Part shown: piece by piece, positions 19,909-28,311 of the stretch | Numbering within the stretch: position 1 is the first letter of the stretch | Layout: each line of letters begins with the position of its first letter | Assembly: GCF_027571385.1 (NCBI RefSeq) | Contig: NZ_CP085636.1 | Coordinates: 124,001 to 188,000, forward strand | Direction: 5' to 3' | Length of the DNA: 64,000 bases | Source of the DNA: Shewanella sp. MTB7 | GTDB taxonomy: Bacteria > Pseudomonadota > Gammaproteobacteria > Enterobacterales > Shewanellaceae | Made by a program: the position numbers and the translations under genes | Notes under the pieces: model-generated | Database searches by the model: none | Told to the model about the DNA's origin: nothing | The model's input: the letters and a program-made list of their open reading frames with translations, nothing else

Positions 19909-20021
19909 AAGAGTCTACTGATATTGAAAGAGTGCCATAGAATATATTAAATTTTCGGATTGAATAAGTTAGTAAGTATCCGTTTTTCGGATAGTATAAT
20001 AAATAGTTAAACAAGTTCACC

Positions 20022-20918
20022 ATGGAGATACCAGTGAATTGGAACTTATATCAGCTTGAAGCGTTTGTGCTAGCGGTTAGGCATGGATCATTTTCAGCTG
20101 CAGCAAGAAAACTTGGACGAGCCCAGTCCAGAATAAGCACGGCGATTAGCAACCTTGAGGCTGATCTTGGTTTCGAGCTCTTTGATCGTAGTGCTAGACT
20201 CCCGGTGCTGACTCGTCACGGTGAAGATATGTATATCGAGGCTCAGGCGGTGCTGGATCAGTGTCAGCGGTTAGAGTCTCGTGCAATGACACTTGCTTCC
20301 GGTCAGGAGATCACGCTGACGGTTGCATTAGATGAAGCTGTGCCTATTAATGCTTTTGAGTCCCTGTTTGAAAAGGTATCAATAGCGTTTCCGCTGTTAA
20401 AATTAACCATCATTAATGGCTCTCAAGATGACATTAGCCTGTGGGTTGATAAAGGAAAGGCGGATATGGGGATACTGTTTCTTGTTAAAGAGCTGCCGGG
20501 ATCTCTTGATTTTATGTCTATTGGGCAGTTCAGGCAGTCGCTTATTGTGTCACCGAATCATCCATTGGCTAAGTACCCAGCACCCAAAATTAAACAGTTG
20601 AATCAACATCGACAGCTGGTTATTCGAGACAGATTTGGAGGCAGCCAGGCTAAGGCCTTGTCAGCAAATCATTGGTATATCGACAGCTACTATTATATGA
20701 CGGCATTGGTGATTAGAGGTGTAGGCTGGGCCTTGGTTCCCGAGCACGTGGCTAGCTCTGAATGGTACTCAGATGACATCATTGAACTCTCTACCGAATA
20801 CATTCCCACTCCATTACTGGTTGAAATTGGGGTGGTTAATCGACGTGATAAGGCTTATGGTCCAGTTATGGAGTGGATCTTTTTAGAGATTGAGTCCATG
20901 TTTATATTAAATAAATAA
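20022..20918 (+). CDS. LysR family transcriptional regulator
   Basis: 298 residues. The N-terminal winged helix (LEAFVLAVRHGSFSAAARKLG, RAQSRISTAISNLEADLGFELFDR) is canonical, and a two-lobed substrate-binding domain fills residues 90-295. The short region shared with the divergent MATE gene is the natural place for its operator, so it probably controls that transporter and itself. The effector cannot be told from sequence. Confidence 0.92.
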   Translation: MEIPVNWNLYQLEAFVLAVRHGSFSAAARKLGRAQSRISTAISNLEADLGFELFDRSARLPVLTRHGEDMYIEAQAVLDQCQRLESRAMTLASGQEITLTVALDEAVPINAFESLFEKVSIAFPLLKLTIINGSQDDISLWVDKGKADMGILFLVKELPGSLDFMSIGQFRQSLIVSPNHPLAKYPAPKIKQLNQHRQLVIRDRFGGSQAKALSANHWYIDSYYYMTALVIRGVGWALVPEHVASSEWYSDDIIELSTEYIPTPLLVEIGVVNRRDKAYGPVMEWIFLEIESMFILNK

Positions 20919-20993
20919 TTAATAGATTCAGCAACAAACCTTAATGTTTTGTTGTTGAAGTAGCACGTAGATTGAAGGGGATAAGGTGAAAGC

Positions 20994-21365
20994 ATGCTAA
21001 CTGGTTTGAAGCAACAACTCATTGAGCTTGAGCTCTATCTGCTTAAATCTGAAGTCAGAACCTCGGCTAAGGAGCTTGCATCCTTGATCCATGATGATTT
21101 TTTAGAGTTTGGTGGTTCAGGCACTCGCTTTGGTAAGCAGGAGATCTTATCGCAGCTTCCCTTGGTGAGGAGCCCTGAATATTGCGCCACTGATTTTGAA
21201 CTAAGAATGTTAGCGCCTGATCTGGCCCAGCTCCTATATCGAGCGACCATGATTAAGCCCAATGAATTTATTACTCGTTATTCGCTGCGCAGTTCACTCT
21301 GGAAAGAGGAGGAGGGTCGGTGGCAACTGATCTTCCATCAGGGAACGTCATGTGAGGCATTTTAG
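20994..21365 (+). CDS. DUF4440 / NTF2-like family protein
   Basis: 123 residues, cytoplasmic. The LIHDDFLEFGGSGTRFGKQEIL start, the YRATMI strand and WQLIFHQGTSC near the end match the SnoaL/NTF2-like cone-shaped fold of DUF4440 proteins. The function is unknown; family members bind small molecules or serve as small enzymes. It follows the LysR gene on the same strand after 75 bases and ends at a strong terminator. Confidence 0.75.
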   Translation: MLTGLKQQLIELELYLLKSEVRTSAKELASLIHDDFLEFGGSGTRFGKQEILSQLPLVRSPEYCATDFELRMLAPDLAQLLYRATMIKPNEFITRYSLRSSLWKEEEGRWQLIFHQGTSCEAF

Positions 21366-21373
21366 CTCAAATT

Positions 21374-21406
21374 AAAAGAGCCAGCTTCTTAGCGGGCTCT
21401 TTTTTA
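21374..21406 (+). terminator. rho-independent terminator
   Basis: AAAAGAGCC paired with GGGCTCTTTT over an 11-nt loop, with a T-run, directly after the DUF4440 gene and also usable by convergent rlmJ. Confidence 0.88.
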
Positions 21407-21425
21407 TCGGTTTATAGCGAAAATA

Positions 21426-22268
21426 TTACTCAGGGACTTCGAGCTTCATTGTCACTTTGCCGCCACCTTGATTCAGTAAAGGTGACAGATACTGCAATAT
21501 CTCATCAGCCTTAGTATCGAGCTGCCAAGGAGGATTAATGATCCACAGACCCGCCGCAGTCATACCAAACTCATCACTGTCTGCTTTTACCGCTTGTTCG
21601 ATGCGAAGCTGATTCTTAATGCCACTTTGGGCAAGTAACTTTAACATGCCTTCGGTTTGGGCACGGTTTACCACGGGATACCAGAGCATATATACCCCAG
21701 TTGAGAACTTTTTATGAGCCTTAATGATTGCACTAGGCACATCTTGATAATCGGTTTTCATCTCGTAACTTGGGTCGATTAGGATAACGCCCCGTCGTTC
21801 ACGGGGAGGAACAGCAGCGATTAGCCCCTTTAACCCATCATCTTTTACAATGCGGATATATCGGTCACCGGTGAACTGCTCTTCGAGTTGAGCGTAATCA
21901 GCACCATGAAGTTCATGCAGTACCATGCGCTCTTTTTCATAACGGTTCATATCGACAAAAGCTGGCGAGCCCGGATAGAAAGAGAGTTCCGGTTTGCCTT
22001 GGTTGAAGTGAACCACATCGGCTAGATACTCAGCTAATGGCTCTGGCAGATCCTCTTTTCCCCACAGCTTAGCGACACCCTCTAAATACTCACCTGTCTT
22101 TTGTGCAAACTGATCCGTTAGCGCATAACCACCGGCTCCGGCATGGGTATCGATATAGACGAAAGGTGTTGGTTTCTTGTGCATCAGTTTAAGCACTTGC
22201 AGTAAGACAGTGTGCTTTAATACATCGGCGTAATTGCCGGCGTGGTAGCCATGGCGATAACTTAACAT
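21426..22268 (-). CDS. rlmJ: 23S rRNA (adenine(2030)-N(6))-methyltransferase
   Basis: 280 residues, the expected length. The MLSYRHGYHAGNYADVLKH start is diagnostic; then come the S-adenosylmethionine loop (YIDTHAGAGGY) and the catalytic ILIDPSYE motif, the DPPY-type motif of N6-adenine methyltransferases. It modifies A2030 of 23S rRNA before ribosome assembly. It stands alone. Confidence 0.95.
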   Translation of the reverse strand: MLSYRHGYHAGNYADVLKHTVLLQVLKLMHKKPTPFVYIDTHAGAGGYALTDQFAQKTGEYLEGVAKLWGKEDLPEPLAEYLADVVHFNQGKPELSFYPGSPAFVDMNRYEKERMVLHELHGADYAQLEEQFTGDRYIRIVKDDGLKGLIAAVPPRERRGVILIDPSYEMKTDYQDVPSAIIKAHKKFSTGVYMLWYPVVNRAQTEGMLKLLAQSGIKNQLRIEQAVKADSDEFGMTAAGLWIINPPWQLDTKADEILQYLSPLLNQGGGKVTMKLEVPE

Positions 22269-22328
22269 TGGGTTCTATTGGCCTATAGGGTAAAGAGGAG
22301 GAGATTATATACTAACTCTGGGAGGGGA

Positions 22329-23564
22329 TCATAATTTGAGGGTTTGTCGTTGCATCCACATGATGTTGTCGTTCACCAAGGGCAGTTGCCATACCGCAGT
22401 GTTGTCATCTTGATAAACGCGATAGAAACTGAGGCCTGCTTGGGTCAGATGTTGCTTTCTCAGTGCAAGATAGATTATTTGTGCTGTGTCGGATAGCGCA
22501 TTGGGTGAAGAAAGTGTTGTCTTACTTATTTCAATGTCAAAACGCTCAACTTTACGTTGCTGCCATTTTTCTGAAGTGCGCTTAAATTGGCCACGGATCT
22601 CATAGCGAATAGGGGTGGTATAGCAGTCTTCATCAGTAATACAGGCAGCAAAATAGAAAATCCCACTATCTGGCGACAGATCGACTAGCGAAATGCGGAT
22701 ATCACTGCGCACCAATTTGTTATTATCAATTGAGAAATACAGGTCGCCATGATAAATCTGCTCATTTAAGTTTCCTTGATGCCGCCTTAGTTCTGGCAGA
22801 TCCAATTTGTTATAGGTTTTTTGTTCCATTCGTATCTTAGTGGTCAAGAAACTCGATAAAGCGAGCTGGCCACCATGGCCTTTCTCACTACTAATATTTA
22901 TCAGCTGTTTACCGCTGCACTCTTGGTGTTGTGTATCGGGACAGATAGCAAAACTGTCCATTTTGTCACTGAGTAAGGCGAAGCTGGTGAAGGTCTTAAA
23001 GGGGGCCTGCCAGTGTGGTTCGTTAGTTATTTGGTTTGCTAAGCGTTGGTTAGTCGATTCGGCTGACTTTATCTTACTGTCTGCCGCCGTAAATACGCGG
23101 ATGATACCTTCAATATCGCTCAATTTACTGGTAATGAGGGTTTCATTATAGGGCGCTTGATGATGGTTAAAATAGCTATAGCTGAGCAATAATAGGCAAG
23201 CAATAACCGCCATTCCAAATAGCAGCGTCGCTTTAGATTGTGTTAACTGAGACTTACCTTTAGTTTGCCCTGTAAGGTGTAATACATAGCCGTGTCTTGG
23301 AATGGTTTTGAGCTCGACCTCTGGATAATTGACCAGTTTCTTTCTCAGTATACTGATGCATTGTTGTAAAGATGAGGGGGAGACCACCCGATCGAGCCAT
23401 CCAGCGTTTAACAAAGCCTCGCGAGTGACAAGGCTTCCCTGATGTTTGAGCATCAACTGCAACACCGCTGTTTCCGCATAGCTGAGCTCAATACGTGACG
23501 AGTCTTCAGTATCAAACAGGTGTTGTTGAGTTAGGTTTAAGCTTAGCGTTGACGTTAGTTGCAC
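22329..23564 (-). CDS. CadC-like membrane-bound winged-helix regulator
   Basis: 411 residues. An OmpR-type winged helix occupies about residues 5-112 (LMLKHQGSLVTREALL, PSSLQQCISILRKKL, TIPRHGYVLH). One membrane helix follows (ATLLFGMAVIACLLLLSYSYF, about residues 127-148), then a periplasmic domain of about 260 residues containing Cys pairs (CPDTQHQEC; CITDEDC) that may form disulfides. This is the CadC/ToxR plan: a single-pass sensor that binds DNA without phosphorylation. It lies just downstream of the multihaem cytochrome gene, which could be its target (inference). Confidence 0.85.
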   Translation of the reverse strand: MQLTSTLSLNLTQQHLFDTEDSSRIELSYAETAVLQLMLKHQGSLVTREALLNAGWLDRVVSPSSLQQCISILRKKLVNYPEVELKTIPRHGYVLHLTGQTKGKSQLTQSKATLLFGMAVIACLLLLSYSYFNHHQAPYNETLITSKLSDIEGIIRVFTAADSKIKSAESTNQRLANQITNEPHWQAPFKTFTSFALLSDKMDSFAICPDTQHQECSGKQLINISSEKGHGGQLALSSFLTTKIRMEQKTYNKLDLPELRRHQGNLNEQIYHGDLYFSIDNNKLVRSDIRISLVDLSPDSGIFYFAACITDEDCYTTPIRYEIRGQFKRTSEKWQQRKVERFDIEISKTTLSSPNALSDTAQIIYLALRKQHLTQAGLSFYRVYQDDNTAVWQLPLVNDNIMWMQRQTLKL

Positions 23565-23669
23565 TCTTGTTCTCTAGCAAGCCGAATATCTAATTCAGTA
23601 TATTCTTAGGTGAGCTAGCGAGGAAATCTTTGCCAGTAAAGTTTGATCAACTTCTTGATTTCGATAAAG

Positions 23670-23703
23670 GTTGCCACCCAAAGCAACTGATTTGGGTGGC
23701 TTG
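23670..23703 (-). terminator. hairpin downstream of the cytochrome gene
   Basis: GCCACCCAAA paired with TTTGGGTGGC around an 8-nt loop, about 25-55 bases past the cytochrome stop. The T-run is weak but the stem is strong. Confidence 0.65.
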
Positions 23704-23726
23704 ATATATTTGCAGGGATATCAATT

Positions 23727-26027
23727 CTATAGGTTATGCACCCGCTTAAGGTTATCTACTGAGTGACAAACAGCACAAGCTTCAACTTGTAGCTCATTGG
23801 CCGTCACGCCAAATCGCCCCCCATTTTGCTCCATATGAGCACGTACGGCCTTGTTGATCACCAGCTTTCCGTCGGCATTTTCTTGTTTTGCATGACAGGC
23901 GTAACAGGTTGCAGAGACTGGAGAGCTATAGGCATCAACGGTAATGTCAATCGCTGGACTCGCTCTTGAATCAGGGTTGTAGTCTAAGTCGAGTGCCAAT
24001 GGACGGCCTACCGCAGTTAGGCGTTCGACACCAAAGGTATCGCCTTCATGGCAACGGTAACAGTTGGCTTTGTCCGCTGGGAACTCAATATTACGCACGC
24101 CATTTTCACGATCTTGAGTTGCGCGTTGATTAGTGTGCAGAGAGTGCATCCACACTTTATGATCAGGATGACTTACCGTTAACTGTTCAACGTAATCCCA
24201 GTCGCTAGGCTTAGTATGCATCTCTCGAATCGCTTGAGTTGGTGGGGTATTCGGATTATGACAAGCTAAGCAAGGATCGATAATATCCGCAGTCGAGCTG
24301 AGGAAGCCCGGTTTACCGCTGGGCATCATAGCGCGTGCTTCGAATGGACGTACATGCTCACCCAGTTCATCGTGATCATGACCTGAGAAGCAGGTGGTAT
24401 CAGCTAGCTCTTTGTTGATCTCGGTGTTGCGGCTGTGACAGCTGCGACATGCAAGTTCTGTGTTGTCATTAAATGCATCATAACCATGGCAAGTGCCGCA
24501 GGTTCTGTTGCTAACAATCACAGGACGCTTAGCTTCAGGTGCGTCGGTTAGGCCATCTTTGTTGAAGAACCAACGTTTATTCGCTTCTGCATTTTTAGTG
24601 TGACCAGCTTGGTCACAGCTGACTAAGTTCTGGGCGCTGTCGAAGCAGTAGATAAAACGGTTAGTGATGAAACCAGTATCAGCAAGTAGATCGCCAGAGA
24701 ACTGGTCTTGAGTCACGACAGGCCCCATCAGATATGTGAAAACATTGGCTTCAGACTTTGCCAACGGCGTACGAGCTCGCTCACCAGCAGGGGTAATACC
24801 GTCGCTGCCATCTTGAGTAATGTCCTTCTTGTTACTCTTTACAAAAATGCTATAACCGCGGCTGGTGGTAAAATCAACCGAGGTACCCCAATTGACGTAT
24901 AGCTGTAAGTTTTTAATCCAATCTGCATCGGCAGGATTATTGTTCTGTACTGTGATGCGTTGGCCTTGTCTGTCGAGTAGAGAAAAGCTGATCTCAGCAA
25001 AATACTGACCCTTTTTTTCGACGAGCTTAGCTTGTTCAAGACTGATATTAACGATGTTACGCTCATCTTCTGCTATGGCTTTTTCTGATTGACTCAAGTG
25101 CACATCATAGGTGTTTTCTGGTGAGTGACAGGTTAAGCAATTGCCATTATCAGGCTGAGTACCGTGGTCATAAACCGGGTTGCTGGTCATGTCGTGGCAG
25201 CTTGAACAAGTCTCACGAGTGGGCACTTGATTCCAGTTAGTCGCTTGTAGCTGGTTTTCGCTGCTTTCTTTGGCGTGACAAGTGGTACAGTTACCTAGGG
25301 CTTGTGGGGTAATACCTATGTGTACGGTGTGAGCCAGAACCGGCCAAACTTTAGCAGGATCTGTCATGTTATTGTTGGTGTGGCAACTGGCGCAGTTTTC
25401 AATCTTGTCCCCACCATGTTTAATTGAAGTAATATCATCATGACAACTTAAGCAAGATTCGCTATTAATGATGCCTCGGTTATCAGTGATTTCACTACCG
25501 TCTACCTTAAAGTCGTTAATCACTTCTGATGCGGGGATATTATCTGTCTTTAACACGCTAAACAGTAAGCGTTGGGTAAATTCTCCCTTGTGCTTAACAT
25601 CACCACTAACAAGTGGCGCATGCATGGTGTAGACATAACTGCCGTCCATGTTGTCGACTAAGAGGCCGTCACAACCTTTCTCTGGTGTGCAAGTTTCATT
25701 CGCTAGTTTTTGCCATTGTGAGCGCTCACCCTTTGCTTGTGGTAATAGTTGTGTTGCACTGACCTTAATGGCTGCAATTTTAACGACGGGGATAGCAAGT
25801 TCATTTTCAGCGTTAAAGCTGAAGCTCAAGATATTGTCGGTAATCGCAGTTTTATCTATCGTTAGGGTTAAGGTTTTTGCCTGCGTAGTCACATCGTTAC
25901 TTGGCTTACCATCTTCACCTGCTCTACCGTCTTCACCATCTGAGCAAGCCTGCATACCCATAGAACAGGCTGCTAGCAGTGCTAGGTAACACAGTTTAGT
26001 GGTTAACTTTTTTGGGGTCATCATCAT
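23727..26027 (-). CDS. outer-membrane multihaem c-type cytochrome lipoprotein, OmcA/MtrC/UndA family
   Basis: About 766 residues from the ATG cluster at 26027, which has AGAGAG just upstream; a longer frame begins at 26060. The signal ends in MQAC, giving a lipid-anchored cysteine followed by an acidic GEDGRAGEDG stretch. I count 11 CXXCH haem sites: five in the first cluster (CLSCH, CASCH, CTTCH, CSSCH, CLTCH) and six in the second (CGTCH, CRSCH, CLACH, CYRCH, CYACH, CAVCH), plus a degenerate CFSGH between the second and third of the latter. The 5+6 split resembles UndA. It would pass electrons from a periplasmic/outer-membrane conduit to extracellular acceptors. No mtrA/mtrB-like genes are nearby. 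Confidence 0.9.
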   Translation of the reverse strand: MMMTPKKLTTKLCYLALLAACSMGMQACSDGEDGRAGEDGKPSNDVTTQAKTLTLTIDKTAITDNILSFSFNAENELAIPVVKIAAIKVSATQLLPQAKGERSQWQKLANETCTPEKGCDGLLVDNMDGSYVYTMHAPLVSGDVKHKGEFTQRLLFSVLKTDNIPASEVINDFKVDGSEITDNRGIINSESCLSCHDDITSIKHGGDKIENCASCHTNNNMTDPAKVWPVLAHTVHIGITPQALGNCTTCHAKESSENQLQATNWNQVPTRETCSSCHDMTSNPVYDHGTQPDNGNCLTCHSPENTYDVHLSQSEKAIAEDERNIVNISLEQAKLVEKKGQYFAEISFSLLDRQGQRITVQNNNPADADWIKNLQLYVNWGTSVDFTTSRGYSIFVKSNKKDITQDGSDGITPAGERARTPLAKSEANVFTYLMGPVVTQDQFSGDLLADTGFITNRFIYCFDSAQNLVSCDQAGHTKNAEANKRWFFNKDGLTDAPEAKRPVIVSNRTCGTCHGYDAFNDNTELACRSCHSRNTEINKELADTTCFSGHDHDELGEHVRPFEARAMMPSGKPGFLSSTADIIDPCLACHNPNTPPTQAIREMHTKPSDWDYVEQLTVSHPDHKVWMHSLHTNQRATQDRENGVRNIEFPADKANCYRCHEGDTFGVERLTAVGRPLALDLDYNPDSRASPAIDITVDAYSSPVSATCYACHAKQENADGKLVINKAVRAHMEQNGGRFGVTANELQVEACAVCHSVDNLKRVHNL

Positions 26028-26298
26028 TTTTCTCTCTGCTAATGTCGCTTGATTCATCAACGACTCAAAAAAGTGTGCCTTAAGTGTTTATTTCACGATG
26101 TGAACAGCTAGCTGTTTATAGTTATATTGAAGTTTTTTAGGTGAATTTCAGTTTATTTGAGCTATTTTGAGGTGTTTTCGATGAGAAAATGACGCTAGAT
26201 TAGGCCTCTGCTGGTTATTGAGTGCCATGTAGTCGATATTGTTTCTGCGTGAGGAGTGGTATCATTCGTCGGTCAGTATTCAACAATAGAGCCTAATC

Positions 26299-27048
26299 GT
26301 GAGCTGCATTTTCTTTAATCGACATTACCCTACACTAGAGTCTGCCTGCGAGCGCTGGGGCCTTGTATTTGACGCCAATGCTGAGTTTGAATTGGTATTT
26401 GAAAATAACTGTCTGGTGTTAAATAAACGCGATGAACCTAAGCTCAATGGGATCTGTGTTGATTTTGTTTCCGGTGCCGTAGCGCATAGACGTAAATTCG
26501 GTGGCGGACGTGGCCAGTCAATTGCCAAAGCCGTTGGACTGAAACAAGGGGTTAACCCACATGTTGTCGATGGTACTGCTGGTCTTGGTCGTGATGCGTT
26601 TGTATTGGCGAGTTTAGGTTGCAATGTGACCATGGTTGAACGTCACCCTGTAGTGGCGGCATTATTGGAAGATGGCTTGCGCCGTGCCTATGAGAGTGCT
26701 GAGATAGGTACTTGGATGCAAGAGCGTATGCGCTTGGTGCACGGCTCCAGTTTAGAGTCTGTTGCTGCATTGGGTGAGGAGGTCGATGTGGTGTACTTAG
26801 ACCCCATGTATCCCCACCGTGAAAAGTCAGCTTTAGTGAAAAAAGAGATGCGCGTGTTTCAATCTTTGGTTGGCGCCGATCTTGATGCCGATGGCCTGCT
26901 AGCTCCAGCTATGGCCCTTGCCAGTAAACGTGTGGTGGTGAAACGTCCTGATTACGCCGAAGACTTAGATGGTGTGAAACCGAGTATGGTTATCGCCACT
27001 AAGAAAAATCGCTTCGATGTCTATATAAAAGCAGCTATGACGGCTTAG
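26299..27048 (+). CDS. rsmJ: 16S rRNA (guanine(1516)-N(2))-methyltransferase
   Basis: 249 residues from a GTG start. The [20 protein letters not shown] segment and [20 protein letters not shown] (S-adenosylmethionine loop) are diagnostic of RsmJ, followed by [10 protein letters not shown], the catalytic motif. It methylates G1516 of 16S rRNA. Its neighbour downstream is an unrelated membrane protein on the same strand. Confidence 0.95.
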   Translation: MSCIFFNRHYPTLESACERWGLVFDANAEFELVFENNCLVLNKRDEPKLNGICVDFVSGAVAHRRKFGGGRGQSIAKAVGLKQGVNPHVVDGTAGLGRDAFVLASLGCNVTMVERHPVVAALLEDGLRRAYESAEIGTWMQERMRLVHGSSLESVAALGEEVDVVYLDPMYPHREKSALVKKEMRVFQSLVGADLDADGLLAPAMALASKRVVVKRPDYAEDLDGVKPSMVIATKKNRFDVYIKAAMTA

Positions 27049-27110
27049 TTTTTTTGGTGTCTACTATTTTTAGACTGTTAACAAGCGCGTTAGCTTATTT
27101 CGAGAGAATT

Positions 27111-27650
27111 ATGACATTATCGAATAAACAAAATGGTGTGTTCAAAGGCATGGCATCGGCAATGCTGATTTCAATAATTGTAATTATTGCCTCAATTGCC
27201 TTCGATCCATTGAATTATTCTGATATGAGCCAATTATCAGAAAGGTTAACTGTCTTAGGGGTATCTTTAATCTTACCAACGTCATTTTTAATTGCTTCAA
27301 TTGGAAGGCTGGCAAAATTTAGATTCTTTAGCCCAGAAGATATTGATGGTAGTGGGCTAACATCAGGTACTAGTGAAGCTGTAGTATTACAAAGCTTGCT
27401 TCAAAATACACTAGAACAAATAGTAATTACGTATGGTGTATATACGGCTTGGAGTTTGTTAATGCCGACTTCTTGGCTATCCGTTGTTCCTTTGTGTTCA
27501 GTATTATTCGCTATTGGACGTATATTCTTTTTTAAAGGTTATAGTCATGGCGCTCCAGCAAGAGCTTTCGGGTTTGCATTAACATTTTATTCAACCGTAT
27601 TGATGTTCTTAGTGCTTGTAGTGTATCAATTAATGGTAGTTATAAGCTAA
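27111..27650 (+). CDS. MAPEG family membrane protein
   Basis: 179 residues from an ATG with GAGAG upstream; the frame is open back to 27054. Four membrane helices: AMLISIIVIIASIAF, VLGVSLILPTSFLIASI, VVPLCSVLFAIGRIFFF, and the last 25 residues. The LQSLLQNTLEQIVI segment followed by IGRIFFFKGYSHGAPARAFGF fits the MAPEG (membrane-associated eicosanoid/glutathione metabolism) signature. The bacterial function is unknown. It is the last host gene before attL, and its natural terminator appears to be the hairpin split by the prophage. Confidence 0.72.
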   Translation: MTLSNKQNGVFKGMASAMLISIIVIIASIAFDPLNYSDMSQLSERLTVLGVSLILPTSFLIASIGRLAKFRFFSPEDIDGSGLTSGTSEAVVLQSLLQNTLEQIVITYGVYTAWSLLMPTSWLSVVPLCSVLFAIGRIFFFKGYSHGAPARAFGFALTFYSTVLMFLVLVVYQLMVVIS

Positions 27651-27803
27651 TAGATGTATGAACTCCACCATCATACTAACTAATTTAAGATGGCTCTAAT
27701 GAAAAAATACAAGAGTTTTTTTATGACTAATGCTCTGGTTATGGTTATGTCTTTTAATTAAGATATTGAAAGCGGGTAAGGGTATCTCCTTAGCCAAGCA
27801 AAG

Positions 27804-27816
27804 CCACTGTTAAGTG
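27804..27816 (+). other. attL core
   Basis: CCACTGTTAAGTG, identical to the sequence at 63299-63311. The host flank AAGCAAAG immediately to the left is the other half of a hairpin whose partner lies right of attR (see finding). No tRNA gene overlaps it. Confidence 0.8.
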
Positions 27817-28276
27817 CTTTTATATTAGCTTGAAAGCCTTGTACAGCAAGGAACTGGCAATTCGCTGACCACGCATTGACCACACCTAACCGTTAGGAAT
27901 GAAAAAACCGCCTTAATTGGCGGTTTTTTATTGCTTAGATATGTAAATAAAGAACGCTTTGAGTATCGTTCTAAACCGACTTGAATTCGGGAGTAACAAG
28001 ACCTAATAAGAAAGGCTCCATAAAGGTTCCTTATTTGTTGATTTAAGTCACTGTATCTCAAGTTGTTACTGTTTTTATCGTCCACTTTTTGTCATCGCTT
28101 GAACGATTTTGGTTTCTTATGGCTACCTCTAGCCTCAATTCGTTTTCCTTTTTACATTTCGCTCGTTGGACATTCTTTTTTATCATCAGGTAAGCCCAGT
28201 AATGGCTATACTTGAACTGTTCAACTCTTCGAAAAAAGGCGCTTTTTGTATAGAGCTGAGGTGTTGAATTTAGGCA
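27817..28276. other. prophage left-end non-coding region
   Basis: About 460 bases between attL and the cargo gene. It holds two TGACCAC copies (27866 and 27877), matched by one near attR (63188), and a bidirectional terminator. A minus-strand frame across 27825-28085 contains that terminator and is not credible as a gene. Confidence 0.5.
27902..27929. terminator. bidirectional rho-independent terminator
   Basis: AAAAAACCGCC / GGCGGTTTTTT around TTAATT: a 5-bp GC core with A- and T-runs on both sides. It would insulate the prophage end from the chromosome. Confidence 0.85.
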
Positions 28277-28301
28277 ATAAAAAACCCCACTAAATGCGGG
28301 G
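28276..28301 (-). terminator. terminator of the cargo lipoprotein gene
   Basis: On the minus strand CCCCGC...GTGGGG (one G-U pair) is followed by a run of T, 11 bases past the lipoprotein stop codon. Confidence 0.85.
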
Positions 28302-28311
28302 CTAGTAGGAT

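Noticed and set aside
27825..28085. 86-codon minus-strand frame near attL
   Set aside because: It contains a strong bidirectional terminator, has no recognisable product, and lies in the presumed attP arm region.
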